64,000 nt of DNA, taken from the NCBI GenBank assembly GCA_036506155.1, contig DASXSF010000157.1:1-64000 (forward strand), given 5' to 3'. Positions 55,671 to 63,601 of the stretch are shown here, piece by piece. The position numbers and the translations under genes are program-made. Position 1 is the first letter of the stretch, and the number at the start of each line of letters is the position of its first letter. A model generated the notes under the pieces. It had not been told where the DNA came from. It was given only the letters and a program-made list of their open reading frames with translations, and ran no database searches. The DNA comes from DASXRA01 sp036506155 (GTDB taxonomy: Bacteria; Actinomycetota; Actinomycetes; Mycobacteriales; Jatrophihabitantaceae).

Positions 55671-56405
55671 CTAGGAGCGGGTCAACGCGCGGGAGATGCC
55701 GCGGGCTGCCGTGACAACCGCGGGGACGTAGCGGTGCGGATCGTGGCTCTCCGGCACGACCACCGACACGGCAGCGACGACCTGCCCGCCGTCCCACACC
55801 GGCGCGGCGACGGATGTCGAGATCAGCTCGATCTGGCCGCGGGTGATGGCCACCCCGGTACGGCGGACTTCCGCCAGCTCGCGGCGTAGCCGCCGCGGGT
55901 CGGTGAGCGTCCGCTCGGTGTAGCGGACGAGCGGCCCGGCGAGCACCCGTTCGCGCTGCTCGTCCGGCGCGTGAGCGAGGAGTACGCGGCCGACGCCCGT
56001 CGCGTGCAGCGGCAGCCGGCCGCCGACGCGTGTCACGACATGCACGGCGTCCCGCCCCGAGATTCGCTCGATGTACACGGCGTCCGTACCGTCCAGTACC
56101 GCGAGCTGGACGTTCTGGTGCGTCGCCTCGTACAGGTCGCCCAGGATGGGCAGCGCCGCCTCGCGCAGCCCGACGCTGCGCGGCGCCAGGCTCGCCACCT
56201 CCCACAGCCGCAGCCCGATCCGGTACGCGCCCGTGTCGTCACGTTCGAGGGCCCCCCAGCGGGCGAGCTCGCCGACGAGCCGGTGCGTGGTGGTGAGCGG
56301 CAGCCCGGTCCGCCGGCTCAACTGCGCCAGCCGCAGCCGCGGATGCTCGGCGCTGAACACTTCCAGGACGGCGAGCGCCCTGCCGGTTACCGTGTTGCCT
56401 TCCAC
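55671..56405 (-). CDS. IclR-family regulator of the pob/pca operon
   Basis: A 244-residue regulator with an N-terminal winged helix (ALAVLEVFSAEHPRLRLAQL, GLPLTTTHRLVGELARWGAL) and a C-terminal effector domain (ATHQNVQLAVLDGTDAVYIE, LHATGVGRVLLAHAPDEQRE, ITRGQIELISTSVAAPVWDG). It is divergent from pobA with only 51 bases between starts, so it very likely controls the 4-hydroxybenzoate/protocatechuate operon, as PcaU/PobR-type IclR proteins do. The GTG at 56405 is the assumed start. Effector not deducible. Confidence 0.88.
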   Translation of the reverse strand: MEGNTVTGRALAVLEVFSAEHPRLRLAQLSRRTGLPLTTTHRLVGELARWGALERDDTGAYRIGLRLWEVASLAPRSVGLREAALPILGDLYEATHQNVQLAVLDGTDAVYIERISGRDAVHVVTRVGGRLPLHATGVGRVLLAHAPDEQRERVLAGPLVRYTERTLTDPRRLRRELAEVRRTGVAITRGQIELISTSVAAPVWDGGQVVAAVSVVVPESHDPHRYVPAVVTAARGISRALTRS

Positions 56406-56421
56406 TGAGCGGAAGTGTAGG
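56403..56421. promoter_or_regulatory. Candidate IclR operator in the 51-bp divergent gap
   Basis: CACT-GAGCGGA-AGTG (56403-56417) is an inverted repeat, and TTCC/GGAA also pair around the same centre. It overlaps the regulator's own start codon and lies about 40-55 bases before pobA. Size fits an IclR-type site; assignment is from position only. The very short gap suggests pobA may have a very short leader. Confidence 0.3.
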
Positions 56422-56456
56422 CGCAGCGCGCGAGCGGGACGGCGCAGGCTTGCCGC

Positions 56457-57629
56457 ATGCGCACCCAGGTCGGCATCCTCGGTGCCGGGCCGGCCGGCCT
56501 GCTGCTGTCGCAACTGCTCCACCTTTCGGGCGTCGACTCCACGGTGCTGGAGTGCCGCGACCGCGAGTACGTCGAGCGCCGGGTGCGCGCCGGCGTGCTC
56601 GAACACGGCTCCGCAGAGACGTTGCGCGAGGCAGGCGTCGGCAAGCGCCTTGACGCCGAGGGCATGCGGCATGAGGGAATCGAGCTGCGCTTCGGACAGC
56701 GCGGGCACCGCGTCGACTTCGCCGATCTGGTCGGGCGCACGATCACGGTGTACGGGCAGCAGGAGATCGTCAAGGACCTGATCGCGGCCCGCCTGGATGC
56801 CGGGGGCGACGTCCGCTTCGAGATCACCGACATCGCGCTTTCGGGACTCGACCGTGAGCGGCCCCGGATCACCTTCGCCGGTGGTGGGCTGGACTGCGAC
56901 TTCGTGGTGGGCGCCGACGGTTCTCACGGCGTGAGCCGGGGGTACGTCGCGGGCCTGACGACATACGAGCGCGACTATCCCTATGCGTGGCTCGGCATCC
57001 TGGCGCAGGCGCCGCCGTCGGCGGATGAGCTGATCTACGCCAGGCACGCTCGCGGCTTCGCGCTGCACTCGATGCGCAGTCCGACTATCACCCGCCTCTA
57101 CCTGCAGGTCGCTCCGGACGAACAGCTCGACGCGTGGCCGGACGAACGCATCTGGTCCGAGCTTTCCACTCGGTTCTCCGACGACGCCGGCTTCTCACTC
57201 AGCGAAGGACCCGTGCTGGACAAAGGAATCACGCCGATGCGCAGCTTCGTCGCCACGCCGATGCAGCACGGGCGGCTGTTCCTCGCCGGCGATGCGGCGC
57301 ACATAGTTCCACCGACCGGCGCGAAGGGCATGAACCTCGCGATCGCGGACGTCCGGGTGCTCGCACGCGCCATCGGCGGCTACTACGCCGATGGCCGCAC
57401 CGACCTGCTCGAAACGTACACAAAAGCGGTGTCGAACCGGGTCTGGCGATACACGCAGTTCTCGTGGTGGATGACGTCGATGCTCCACGTCGACCCGCAT
57501 GGCGACGCGTTCGACGAGCAGCTTGCCGGCGCGGCGTTGCGGTACGTCGCGTCGTCACGGCCCATGGCCACTGCACTCGCCGAGAACTACACGGGCCTGC
57601 CGTACGCCGAGGGATGGAGCTACCGATGA
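56457..57629 (+). CDS. pobA: 4-hydroxybenzoate 3-monooxygenase
   Basis: A 390-residue FAD enzyme that hydroxylates 4-hydroxybenzoate to protocatechuate using NAD(P)H. The FAD-binding GxGxxG is VGILGAGPAGLLLSQLL, substrate-side RVRAGVLEHGSAETLREAG, the DG motif VGADGSHGVSRGY and the second FAD motif LFLAGDAAHIVPPTGAKGMN. Length equals the family (about 390-394). The ATG at 56457 has no strong ribosome site and may be near-leaderless. Its TGA overlaps the pcaH ATG. Confidence 0.95.
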   Translation: MRTQVGILGAGPAGLLLSQLLHLSGVDSTVLECRDREYVERRVRAGVLEHGSAETLREAGVGKRLDAEGMRHEGIELRFGQRGHRVDFADLVGRTITVYGQQEIVKDLIAARLDAGGDVRFEITDIALSGLDRERPRITFAGGGLDCDFVVGADGSHGVSRGYVAGLTTYERDYPYAWLGILAQAPPSADELIYARHARGFALHSMRSPTITRLYLQVAPDEQLDAWPDERIWSELSTRFSDDAGFSLSEGPVLDKGITPMRSFVATPMQHGRLFLAGDAAHIVPPTGAKGMNLAIADVRVLARAIGGYYADGRTDLLETYTKAVSNRVWRYTQFSWWMTSMLHVDPHGDAFDEQLAGAALRYVASSRPMATALAENYTGLPYAEGWSYR

Positions 57630-58318
57630 CCTACCGAGCCGACCCGCCTGGTACGCATCCGCCCCACGACTACCCCGACTACGGCAGCACGAAGCTGCGA
57701 CACCCGACGCGTCCGCTTTCCGTCCTGCCGCAGCGCCTCACGGAGCTGACCGGACCGGTGTTCGGTGCGGAACGCGTGCGCGCCGGCGATGACGACCTCA
57801 CCAACGGCGGCGCGGCGATCGGACAGCGGATCGTCGTTGCCGGACGGCTGCTCGACGGCGACGGATACCCCGTCCCCAACAGCCTGATCGAGGTGTGGCA
57901 GGCCAACGCAGCGGGACGGTACGCGCACGCCGTCGACCGCTGGCCGGCCCCGCTCGACCCGAACTTCACGGGCGCCGGCCGGGTGGCCACCGACGCCGAG
58001 GGCCGCTACCGCTTCACCACGATCCGGCCCGGTGCCTACCCGTGGCGCAACCACGACAACGCCTGGCGCCCGGCGCACATCCACTTCTCGGTGTTCGGCC
58101 AGGCGTTCACCCAGCGCCTCGTCACGCAGATGTACTTTCCCGACGATCCGCTCTTCTTCCAGGATCCCATCTTCAACTCGGTACCCGACCCGCACGCCCG
58201 TGCCCGGCTCATCAGTGCCTACGACCATGACGCCTCGACCGATCACTGGGCACTCGGATTCCGGTTCGACATCGTGCTGCGCGGGCGCGAGCAGACCCCG
58301 TTCGAGGCGCCGCAATGA
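57626..58318 (+). CDS. pcaH: Protocatechuate 3,4-dioxygenase beta subunit
   Basis: A 230-residue subunit of the intradiol ring-cleaving iron(III) dioxygenase. The iron ligands are expected in the Tyr of PGAYPWRNHDNAW and in RPAHIHFSVFG, with the typical N-terminal PDYGSTKLRHPTRPL and the core VAGRLLDGDGYPVPNSLIEV. It pairs with PcaG. Start and stop each overlap the neighbouring genes by four bases (ATGA), so equal amounts of the subunits are likely. Confidence 0.95.
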   Translation: MTYRADPPGTHPPHDYPDYGSTKLRHPTRPLSVLPQRLTELTGPVFGAERVRAGDDDLTNGGAAIGQRIVVAGRLLDGDGYPVPNSLIEVWQANAAGRYAHAVDRWPAPLDPNFTGAGRVATDAEGRYRFTTIRPGAYPWRNHDNAWRPAHIHFSVFGQAFTQRLVTQMYFPDDPLFFQDPIFNSVPDPHARARLISAYDHDASTDHWALGFRFDIVLRGREQTPFEAPQ

Positions 58319-58812
58319 GCACGCCTTCGCAGACGGTCGGCCCGTTCCTTTCCATCGTGCTGCCGTGGCCGGACGGCCCGGCGGCGGTACCGGAGGGCAC
58401 CCGCGGCGCGCTACTGATCACCGGGCAGCTCACCGACGGTGCGAGGGATCCGGTTCCCGACGGCCTGGTCGAGACGTGGCAGTCGGCCCCGGACCTCTTC
58501 GGGCGGTGCGCTACCGACACCAACGGCACGTTTTGGTTCCGCACCGTCAAGCCGGCGCCATTACCTGCGCCGGACGGCACCGTCGAGGCGCCGCACATCG
58601 ACGTGTCGGTGTTCTCGCGGGGCCTGCTGCAGCGACTGGTAACGCGCATCTACTTCGCCGAGGAGACCGCGGCCAACGCCGCCGACCCGGTGCTGACATC
58701 ACTTTCCGCCGCCGATAGGGCGTTGCTGACGGCGGTGGTGCGGCCGGACGGCACACTGCGCTTCGACATCCGGTTGCAGGGCGACCGCGAGACGCCATTC
58801 TTCACCGTATGA
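58315..58812 (+). CDS. pcaG: Protocatechuate 3,4-dioxygenase alpha subunit
   Basis: A 165-residue subunit, shorter than many PcaG (about 190-200). It has TPSQTVGPFLSIVLPWPDGP, LLITGQLTDGARDPVPDGLV, then TNGTFWFRTVKPAPLPAPDG, APHIDVSVFSRGLLQRLVTR and the end QGDRETPFFTV. PcaG lacks the iron ligands and forms the alpha part of the (alpha-beta-Fe) unit. Coupled to pcaH and pcaB by ATGA overlaps. Confidence 0.94.
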   Translation: MSTPSQTVGPFLSIVLPWPDGPAAVPEGTRGALLITGQLTDGARDPVPDGLVETWQSAPDLFGRCATDTNGTFWFRTVKPAPLPAPDGTVEAPHIDVSVFSRGLLQRLVTRIYFAEETAANAADPVLTSLSAADRALLTAVVRPDGTLRFDIRLQGDRETPFFTV

Positions 58813-60071
58813 GCGCACTCTGGGATTCGATCTTCGGCGCCGAGCGGGTGGCCGCCGAAGTGGACGATGCTGCCTGGGTGCGGGCCATGCTCCGCGCGGA
58901 GGCGGCGCTCGCTCGCGCGGCCGCATTGGCGGGCGTGGTCGACTCGAGCGCCGCCGACGCGGTGGCACACGCCTGCACCGATGCCGACTGGGTACCAGTC
59001 GAGTCGCTCGGCGCGGAGGCGGCGGCCGGCGGCAATCCGGTCATCCCGCTGGTGCAGCGGCTGCGCACCCGGGTCGGCCCAGCGGGCGGGGACGCCGTGC
59101 ACGTGGGCGCCACCAGCCAGGACATTCTCGACACGGCCGCGATGCTCGTTGCTCGGCGGGCGGCGTGCGTGATAGTCGACGACCTCGCAGCTGCGGCGGA
59201 CGCCGCCGCGCGGCTGGCCCAGGAGCACCGGGATACCCCGATGGCGGGGCGCACCCTGCTTCAGCACGCGTCGCCCACGACGTTCGGTGCGGTGGCGGCA
59301 GGCTGGGGCACCGGGCTTGACCGGGCCGTGGCGCGGCTGCGCGGCCTCGAGTTCGCCGCGCAGCTCGGAGGCGCGGCGGGCACGCTCGCCGCGCTGCACC
59401 CACACGGGCCGGCAGTCCGCCGGGCGTTCGCCCGCGAGCTCGACCTCACCGACCCGGACGCGGTCTGGCACACCGATCGAACCCGCGTCGCAGAATTGGC
59501 CGGCGACCTGGCCACCGCCGCGGGCGTGGCCGGCAAGGTCGCCACGGACGTCGTACTGCTCGCCCAGACCGAGGTGGGCGAGGTACAGGAGGCGACGCCG
59601 GGCGGCTCGTCGTCCCTGCCGCACAAGCAGAATCCCATCGCGGCGGTCACCGCACGGGCTGCCGCTGCCCAGGCGCCGGGGCTCGCAGCCACGGTGTACG
59701 CCGCCATGCCCGGCGAACAGCAGCGGGCGGCCGGCGCCTGGCATGCCGAGTGGCCCGCGCTCACGGCGCTGCTCCGTTGGACGGGTGGCGCCGCGGCGCG
59801 ACTGCGCCAGTGCCTGGACGGGCTGGAGGTGGACGTCGAGGCGATGCATCAGAACCTGAGGCGGACGTCCGGGCTGTTGCTCGCCGACCGCGTCGCGGCA
59901 CACCTGGCGCCGGCGATGGGGCGGGCCGCGGCGCAGCAGACGGTCAGCGAGGCCGCACGCAAGGGGAATCTCGATGCGCTGGACATCGATCCCGGTGTGC
60001 TCGATCCGGTGACCTACCTTGGCCACGCCGGCGACCTCGTCGACGCCTATTTGCGCGGGCGGAAGCGATGA
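58809..60071 (+). CDS. pcaB: 3-carboxy-cis,cis-muconate cycloisomerase
   Basis: A 420-residue fumarase/aspartase superfamily enzyme converting 3-carboxymuconate to 4-carboxymuconolactone. The superfamily signature is TPGGSSSLPHKQNPIAAV; also HVGATSQDILDTAAML and GRTLLQHASPTTFGAVAAG. The C-terminal domain (LRRTSGLLLADRVAAHLAPA) completes it. Start ATG at 58809 inside the pcaG stop. Its own stop overlaps pcaL. Confidence 0.94.
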   Translation: MSALWDSIFGAERVAAEVDDAAWVRAMLRAEAALARAAALAGVVDSSAADAVAHACTDADWVPVESLGAEAAAGGNPVIPLVQRLRTRVGPAGGDAVHVGATSQDILDTAAMLVARRAACVIVDDLAAAADAAARLAQEHRDTPMAGRTLLQHASPTTFGAVAAGWGTGLDRAVARLRGLEFAAQLGGAAGTLAALHPHGPAVRRAFARELDLTDPDAVWHTDRTRVAELAGDLATAAGVAGKVATDVVLLAQTEVGEVQEATPGGSSSLPHKQNPIAAVTARAAAAQAPGLAATVYAAMPGEQQRAAGAWHAEWPALTALLRWTGGAAARLRQCLDGLEVDVEAMHQNLRRTSGLLLADRVAAHLAPAMGRAAAQQTVSEAARKGNLDALDIDPGVLDPVTYLGHAGDLVDAYLRGRKR

Positions 60072-61144
60072 GTCCGCCGGTGGTGATGCTGAATGCCGTC
60101 GGCACGACCACCGCCATCTGGGACGGCCTGGTCGGGCCGCTGGCCGAGCGGCTGCGCGTCATCCGTATCGACACTCGCGGCCACGGCGATGCGCCCCCCG
60201 TGCCCGGGCCCTGCACGATCGCGGACCTGGGCGACGACGTGCTGGCTCACCTTGACGAGCACGGCGTCGGCCGCGCCCATGTCGCGGGCCTGTCGCTCGG
60301 CGGGATGGTGGCGATGTGGCTGGCTGCGCACCATCCCGAGCGGGTGGGCCGGCTGGCGTTGCTGTCGACAGCAGCGCACCTTCCCGCGCCGGGCTGGCAC
60401 GAGCGCGCCGCCGCCGTCCGCCGCGGCGGGATGGCGGCAATCGCAGGACCGGTCGTCGCCCGCTGGATCACTCCGGAACTCGCCGCACGCGACCCCGATT
60501 TGGTCGCCCGGCTGACGGCCATGTTGCAGAGCACGGATCCGGAGAGCTACGCCCGCTGTTGTGAGGCCATCGCCGCGATGGACCTGCGCGCCGACCTTCC
60601 GCGGATAGGCGCGCCGACGCTCGTGATCGCCGGCTCGCAGGACCAGGCCATCCCCGTCGCGCACGCCGACGCGATCGCCGACGGCATCGCCATGGCGCGC
60701 CTTTGCGTGCTGCCCGGGGCCGCGCACATCCCCACCGTCGAGCAGGCGGGACCGATCGCGGCCCGGCTGCTCGAGCACTTCACGGGCGGCGAGGCCACGC
60801 GGCGGGCCGTCCTTGGCGACGCGCACGTCGACCGGGCTACCGCCCACACGAGCGAGTTCACCGCGCCGTTCCAGGACTTTCTGAGCCGATATGCCTGGGG
60901 CGAGGTGTGGACGCGGCCCGCCCTGCCACGCCGTGAGCGGTCGCTGATCACCCTCGCCGTGCTCACGGCGCTGGGCGCCGAACACGAACTGGCGATGCAC
61001 GTACGCGGGGCATTGCGCAACGGGGCGAGCCCCGAGGAGATTCGCGAGGTACTGCTACACACCGCCGTCTACGCCGGCCTGCCGCGCGCCAATCGGGCGT
61101 TCGCCATCGCCGACGATGTACTCCATCACGATGGGAGCAGGTAA
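60068..61144 (+). CDS. pcaL: Fused 3-oxoadipate enol-lactonase / 4-carboxymuconolactone decarboxylase
   Basis: A 358-residue two-domain protein. Residues 1-245 are the PcaD alpha/beta hydrolase: RGHGDAPP, nucleophile Ser76 in VAGLSLGGMVAMWLA, acid region AGSQDQAIPVAHADA and His in PGAAHIPTVEQ. Residues about 255-358 are the PcaC decarboxylase: FLSRYAWGEVWTRPALPRRE, HELAMHVRGALRNGASPEEI, LLHTAVYAGLPRANRAF. The fusion, PcaL, is known from Rhodococcus and Streptomyces. It carries out two consecutive steps to 3-oxoadipate. Its stop overlaps the next ATG (TAATG). Confidence 0.95.
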   Translation: MSPPVVMLNAVGTTTAIWDGLVGPLAERLRVIRIDTRGHGDAPPVPGPCTIADLGDDVLAHLDEHGVGRAHVAGLSLGGMVAMWLAAHHPERVGRLALLSTAAHLPAPGWHERAAAVRRGGMAAIAGPVVARWITPELAARDPDLVARLTAMLQSTDPESYARCCEAIAAMDLRADLPRIGAPTLVIAGSQDQAIPVAHADAIADGIAMARLCVLPGAAHIPTVEQAGPIAARLLEHFTGGEATRRAVLGDAHVDRATAHTSEFTAPFQDFLSRYAWGEVWTRPALPRRERSLITLAVLTALGAEHELAMHVRGALRNGASPEEIREVLLHTAVYAGLPRANRAFAIADDVLHHDGSR

Positions 61145-62607
61145 TGACCCTTCTCGACGAAGCGCGCTGGCGCGGCATGATCTATCTCGACGGTGAGTGG
61201 ACGGCAGCATCCGGCGGCGAATACCCGGTGATCGAACCGGCCACCGGCGCCACGCTCGGCAGCCTCGGCAGGCCCACGACCGCGGACGTGGACCGCGCCG
61301 TACAGAGCGCTGCGGCGGCACAGCCCGGATGGGCGGCCACGCCGTACCCGCAACGTGCGGCCGTGCTGCGTAAGGCCGGCGAACTGTGGTCGCAGTACGC
61401 AGACGAAATCAAGTGGTGGAACGTCCGCGAGGTCGGCGCCATCCCCGGCATCGCCGACTTCGCGCTGCATGTCGCGGAGCAGGAGTGCTTCGAGGCGTCG
61501 GCCCTGCCCAGCCGCCCGTACGGCGACCTACTGCCGAGCGAGGAGCCGCGGCTGTCCATGGCCCGCCGCGTCCCGGCGGGCGTCGTCGGAGTGATCTCGC
61601 CGTTCAACGTGCCGATCATCCTGGGCATCCGCTCGGTTGCTCCGGCACTGGCGCTGGGCAACGCGGTGATCCTCAAGCCGGATCCGCGCACCGGCGTCAC
61701 CGGCGGTGTGGTGATCGCCCGCATTCTCGAGGAGGCCGGCCTGCCAGCCGGGTTGCTGCAGGTGCTGCCCGGCGATCCCGCAGTCGGCGAAGCCGTGATC
61801 ACACACCCCCAGGTGAGCGTCGTCTCCTTTACCGGGTCGACGACGGCGGGTCGCCGGGTGGCCGAACTCGCCGGTCGGCATCTCAAGCGCGTACACCTCG
61901 AGCTGGGCGGCAACTCTGCGATGCTCGTCCTGGACGACGCCGACGTCGCCCAGGCCGCGACGCTGGCCGCCTTCGGGTCGTTCTTCCACCAGGGCCAGAT
62001 CTGCATGACGGCCGGCCGGCACATCGTGCACGAGCGGCACTACGACGACTTCGTGGAGGCGCTGTCGGCAAAGGCAGCCGGGCTGCCGGTCGGCAACCCG
62101 GCAACCGACGAGGTCGCGCTCGGTCCGATCATCGACGAGCGGCAGCGCGACAAGATACACGGCATGGTCACCGCCAGCCGCGACGCCGGAGCGAAGGTCG
62201 CCGCCGGCGGCGAGTACGACGGGCTGTTCTACCGGCCGACCGTCCTCGCCGAGGTACCGCCGGAATCACCTGCCTGGACCGAGGAGATCTTCGGGCCGGT
62301 CGCACCGGTTGTTCGCGTGTCGTCGGTCGACGAGGCGGCACAGTTGGCCGCCGCGTCCGATTACGGCCTGTCGCTCAGCATCGTGACACGGGATGTGATG
62401 CGCGGACTCGCCGTCGCCGATCGCATTCCCTCGGGAATCGTCCACATCAACGACCAGACGGTGAGCGACGAAGCCAACGTGCCGTTCGGCGGGGTCGGCG
62501 TGTCCGGCACCGGTGTCCGCTTCGGCGGCCCAGCCGCGAACGTCGAGGCGTTCACCGAGACGCGCTGGGTAACGGTGCGAAGCGAGCCGCCCCCGTACCC
62601 GTTCTAG
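61144..62607 (+). CDS. Aromatic aldehyde dehydrogenase (benzaldehyde/vanillin type)
   Basis: A 487-residue NAD(P)-dependent dehydrogenase. The catalytic Glu is in VHLELGGNSAMLVLDD and Cys in HQGQICMTAGRHIVH; cofactor region SVVSFTGSTTAGRRVAEL; PWN-like SPFNVPIILGIRSVAPALAL. The sequence resembles benzaldehyde and vanillin dehydrogenases. As the last gene of the pob/pca operon (TAATG overlap with pcaL) it would supply 4-hydroxybenzoate or protocatechuate from the matching aldehydes. Its stop shares the CTAG bases with the convergent DUF6510 gene. Confidence 0.9.
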   Translation: MTLLDEARWRGMIYLDGEWTAASGGEYPVIEPATGATLGSLGRPTTADVDRAVQSAAAAQPGWAATPYPQRAAVLRKAGELWSQYADEIKWWNVREVGAIPGIADFALHVAEQECFEASALPSRPYGDLLPSEEPRLSMARRVPAGVVGVISPFNVPIILGIRSVAPALALGNAVILKPDPRTGVTGGVVIARILEEAGLPAGLLQVLPGDPAVGEAVITHPQVSVVSFTGSTTAGRRVAELAGRHLKRVHLELGGNSAMLVLDDADVAQAATLAAFGSFFHQGQICMTAGRHIVHERHYDDFVEALSAKAAGLPVGNPATDEVALGPIIDERQRDKIHGMVTASRDAGAKVAAGGEYDGLFYRPTVLAEVPPESPAWTEEIFGPVAPVVRVSSVDEAAQLAAASDYGLSLSIVTRDVMRGLAVADRIPSGIVHINDQTVSDEANVPFGGVGVSGTGVRFGGPAANVEAFTETRWVTVRSEPPPYPF

Positions 62608-62861
62608 CCGGTCTCCAGTTGCAGGTACCTCAGCCCGCGGACATCGAGCCAGGCACGTCCGGGAGCGTTGACCAAGCGGAGCAGGACACTGTCGCAGCCG
62701 GTGCAACGTACCACGAGGCCCGGCGCCTGGTTGTACAGCTGTGCTGTACCCAGTGGTGCGGTCCGCCCGCAGGCAGCACACTGGCCCGTTGCGGCCGTGA
62801 CGTCGACCGCGAAGATCGTGCGCAGGTCGCCGGCGGCGGCGTTTCCGTCCAGGTGGGTCAT
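62604..62861 (-). CDS. DUF6510 family zinc-ribbon-like protein
   Basis: An 85-residue protein with two CxxC pairs (GQCAACGRTAPLG and VRCTGCDSVLLRLV), likely a small zinc ribbon, and WLDVRGLRYLQLETG at the end. Family of unknown function, usually found after a flavin reductase and a molybdopterin oxidoreductase in actinomycetes, as here. The second of two adjacent ATGs (62861) is preferred, since GGAGG lies six bases before it. The first (62864) overlaps the upstream stop as ATGA. Confidence 0.85.
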   Translation of the reverse strand: MTHLDGNAAAGDLRTIFAVDVTAATGQCAACGRTAPLGTAQLYNQAPGLVVRCTGCDSVLLRLVNAPGRAWLDVRGLRYLQLETG

Positions 62862-63601
62862 CATGGTCCTCCGAATCGCTCCGTGCGGACGCGCCGGGCG
62901 TCGTGCCCGGTGGCGACGAGCAGGTCTGCCACGGTTTCGACGAACGGTGTCGGGCCGCAGACGTAGCACGTGGGGCGTACCTCCGGCGCAAACGTGACCG
63001 CCGCGAGCAGCGCTGCGTCCACCCGTGCCGGTGCCCGTGGCCAACCCTCGGGCACGGCCCGCGTGTAGGCGTAGCTGAGCGGCAGGCCGTCGCCTGCATA
63101 GCGCTGGAGCTCGTCGCGATAGATCACCGAGTCCGGGCGCCGCGTCGAGTACAGCAGCTGGAACGGCGCGGCGCTCGCTGCCGCCGCGCGGGCGCGCAGC
63201 ATCGCCATGAGCGGCACGACGCCCGAGCCGCCGGCGACCAGCTGCACCGGCTCGGCTTGCGCCGCGCGCCAGGTGAACCAGCCGCCGAGCGGGCCACGCA
63301 CCTCGAGCGGATCGCCGACCCCTATGACGCGCGCCAGATACGGCGACACCTCACCGTCCATCACCGGCTCGACGGTCACGTCGATCCGCTCGCCCGCAGC
63401 GACCGACGCGATCGAGTACGAGCGCACTGCGGTGTAGCCGTCGGGAGCAGTCAGCCGGATGTCGACGTGCTGGCCGGCGAAGTGCCCGGGCCAGCCGGCT
63501 ACGTCGAGCGTCAGCGTCCGCGCCGTCGCGGTCTCGTCACGCAGCGCCGCCACGGTCGCCATCTGCCAGGTCAGTCGCCCCAGTACCGCTGCTCGCGCCA
63601 T
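62861..63601 (-). CDS. Ferredoxin-reductase-like flavoprotein
   Basis: A 246-residue FAD/NAD(P)H oxidoreductase without an iron-sulfur domain. FAD motif AVRSYSIASVAAGERIDV, nucleotide motif LVAGGSGVVPLMAMLRAR, and the C-terminal CYVCGPTPFVETVADLL. It would pass electrons to or from the neighbouring molybdopterin protein or a ferredoxin. The ATG at 63601 overlaps the upstream gene by 31 bases but keeps the family start GRLTWQMATV; an ATG at 63562 would remove part of it. Confidence 0.88.
   Translation of the reverse strand: MARAAVLGRLTWQMATVAALRDETATARTLTLDVAGWPGHFAGQHVDIRLTAPDGYTAVRSYSIASVAAGERIDVTVEPVMDGEVSPYLARVIGVGDPLEVRGPLGGWFTWRAAQAEPVQLVAGGSGVVPLMAMLRARAAAASAAPFQLLYSTRRPDSVIYRDELQRYAGDGLPLSYAYTRAVPEGWPRAPARVDAALLAAVTFAPEVRPTCYVCGPTPFVETVADLLVATGHDARRVRTERFGGP

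Noticed and set aside
55650..55675. TAGGC...GCCTA as a terminator between egtD and the IclR gene
   Set aside because: Only a 5-bp stem; too weak to list.
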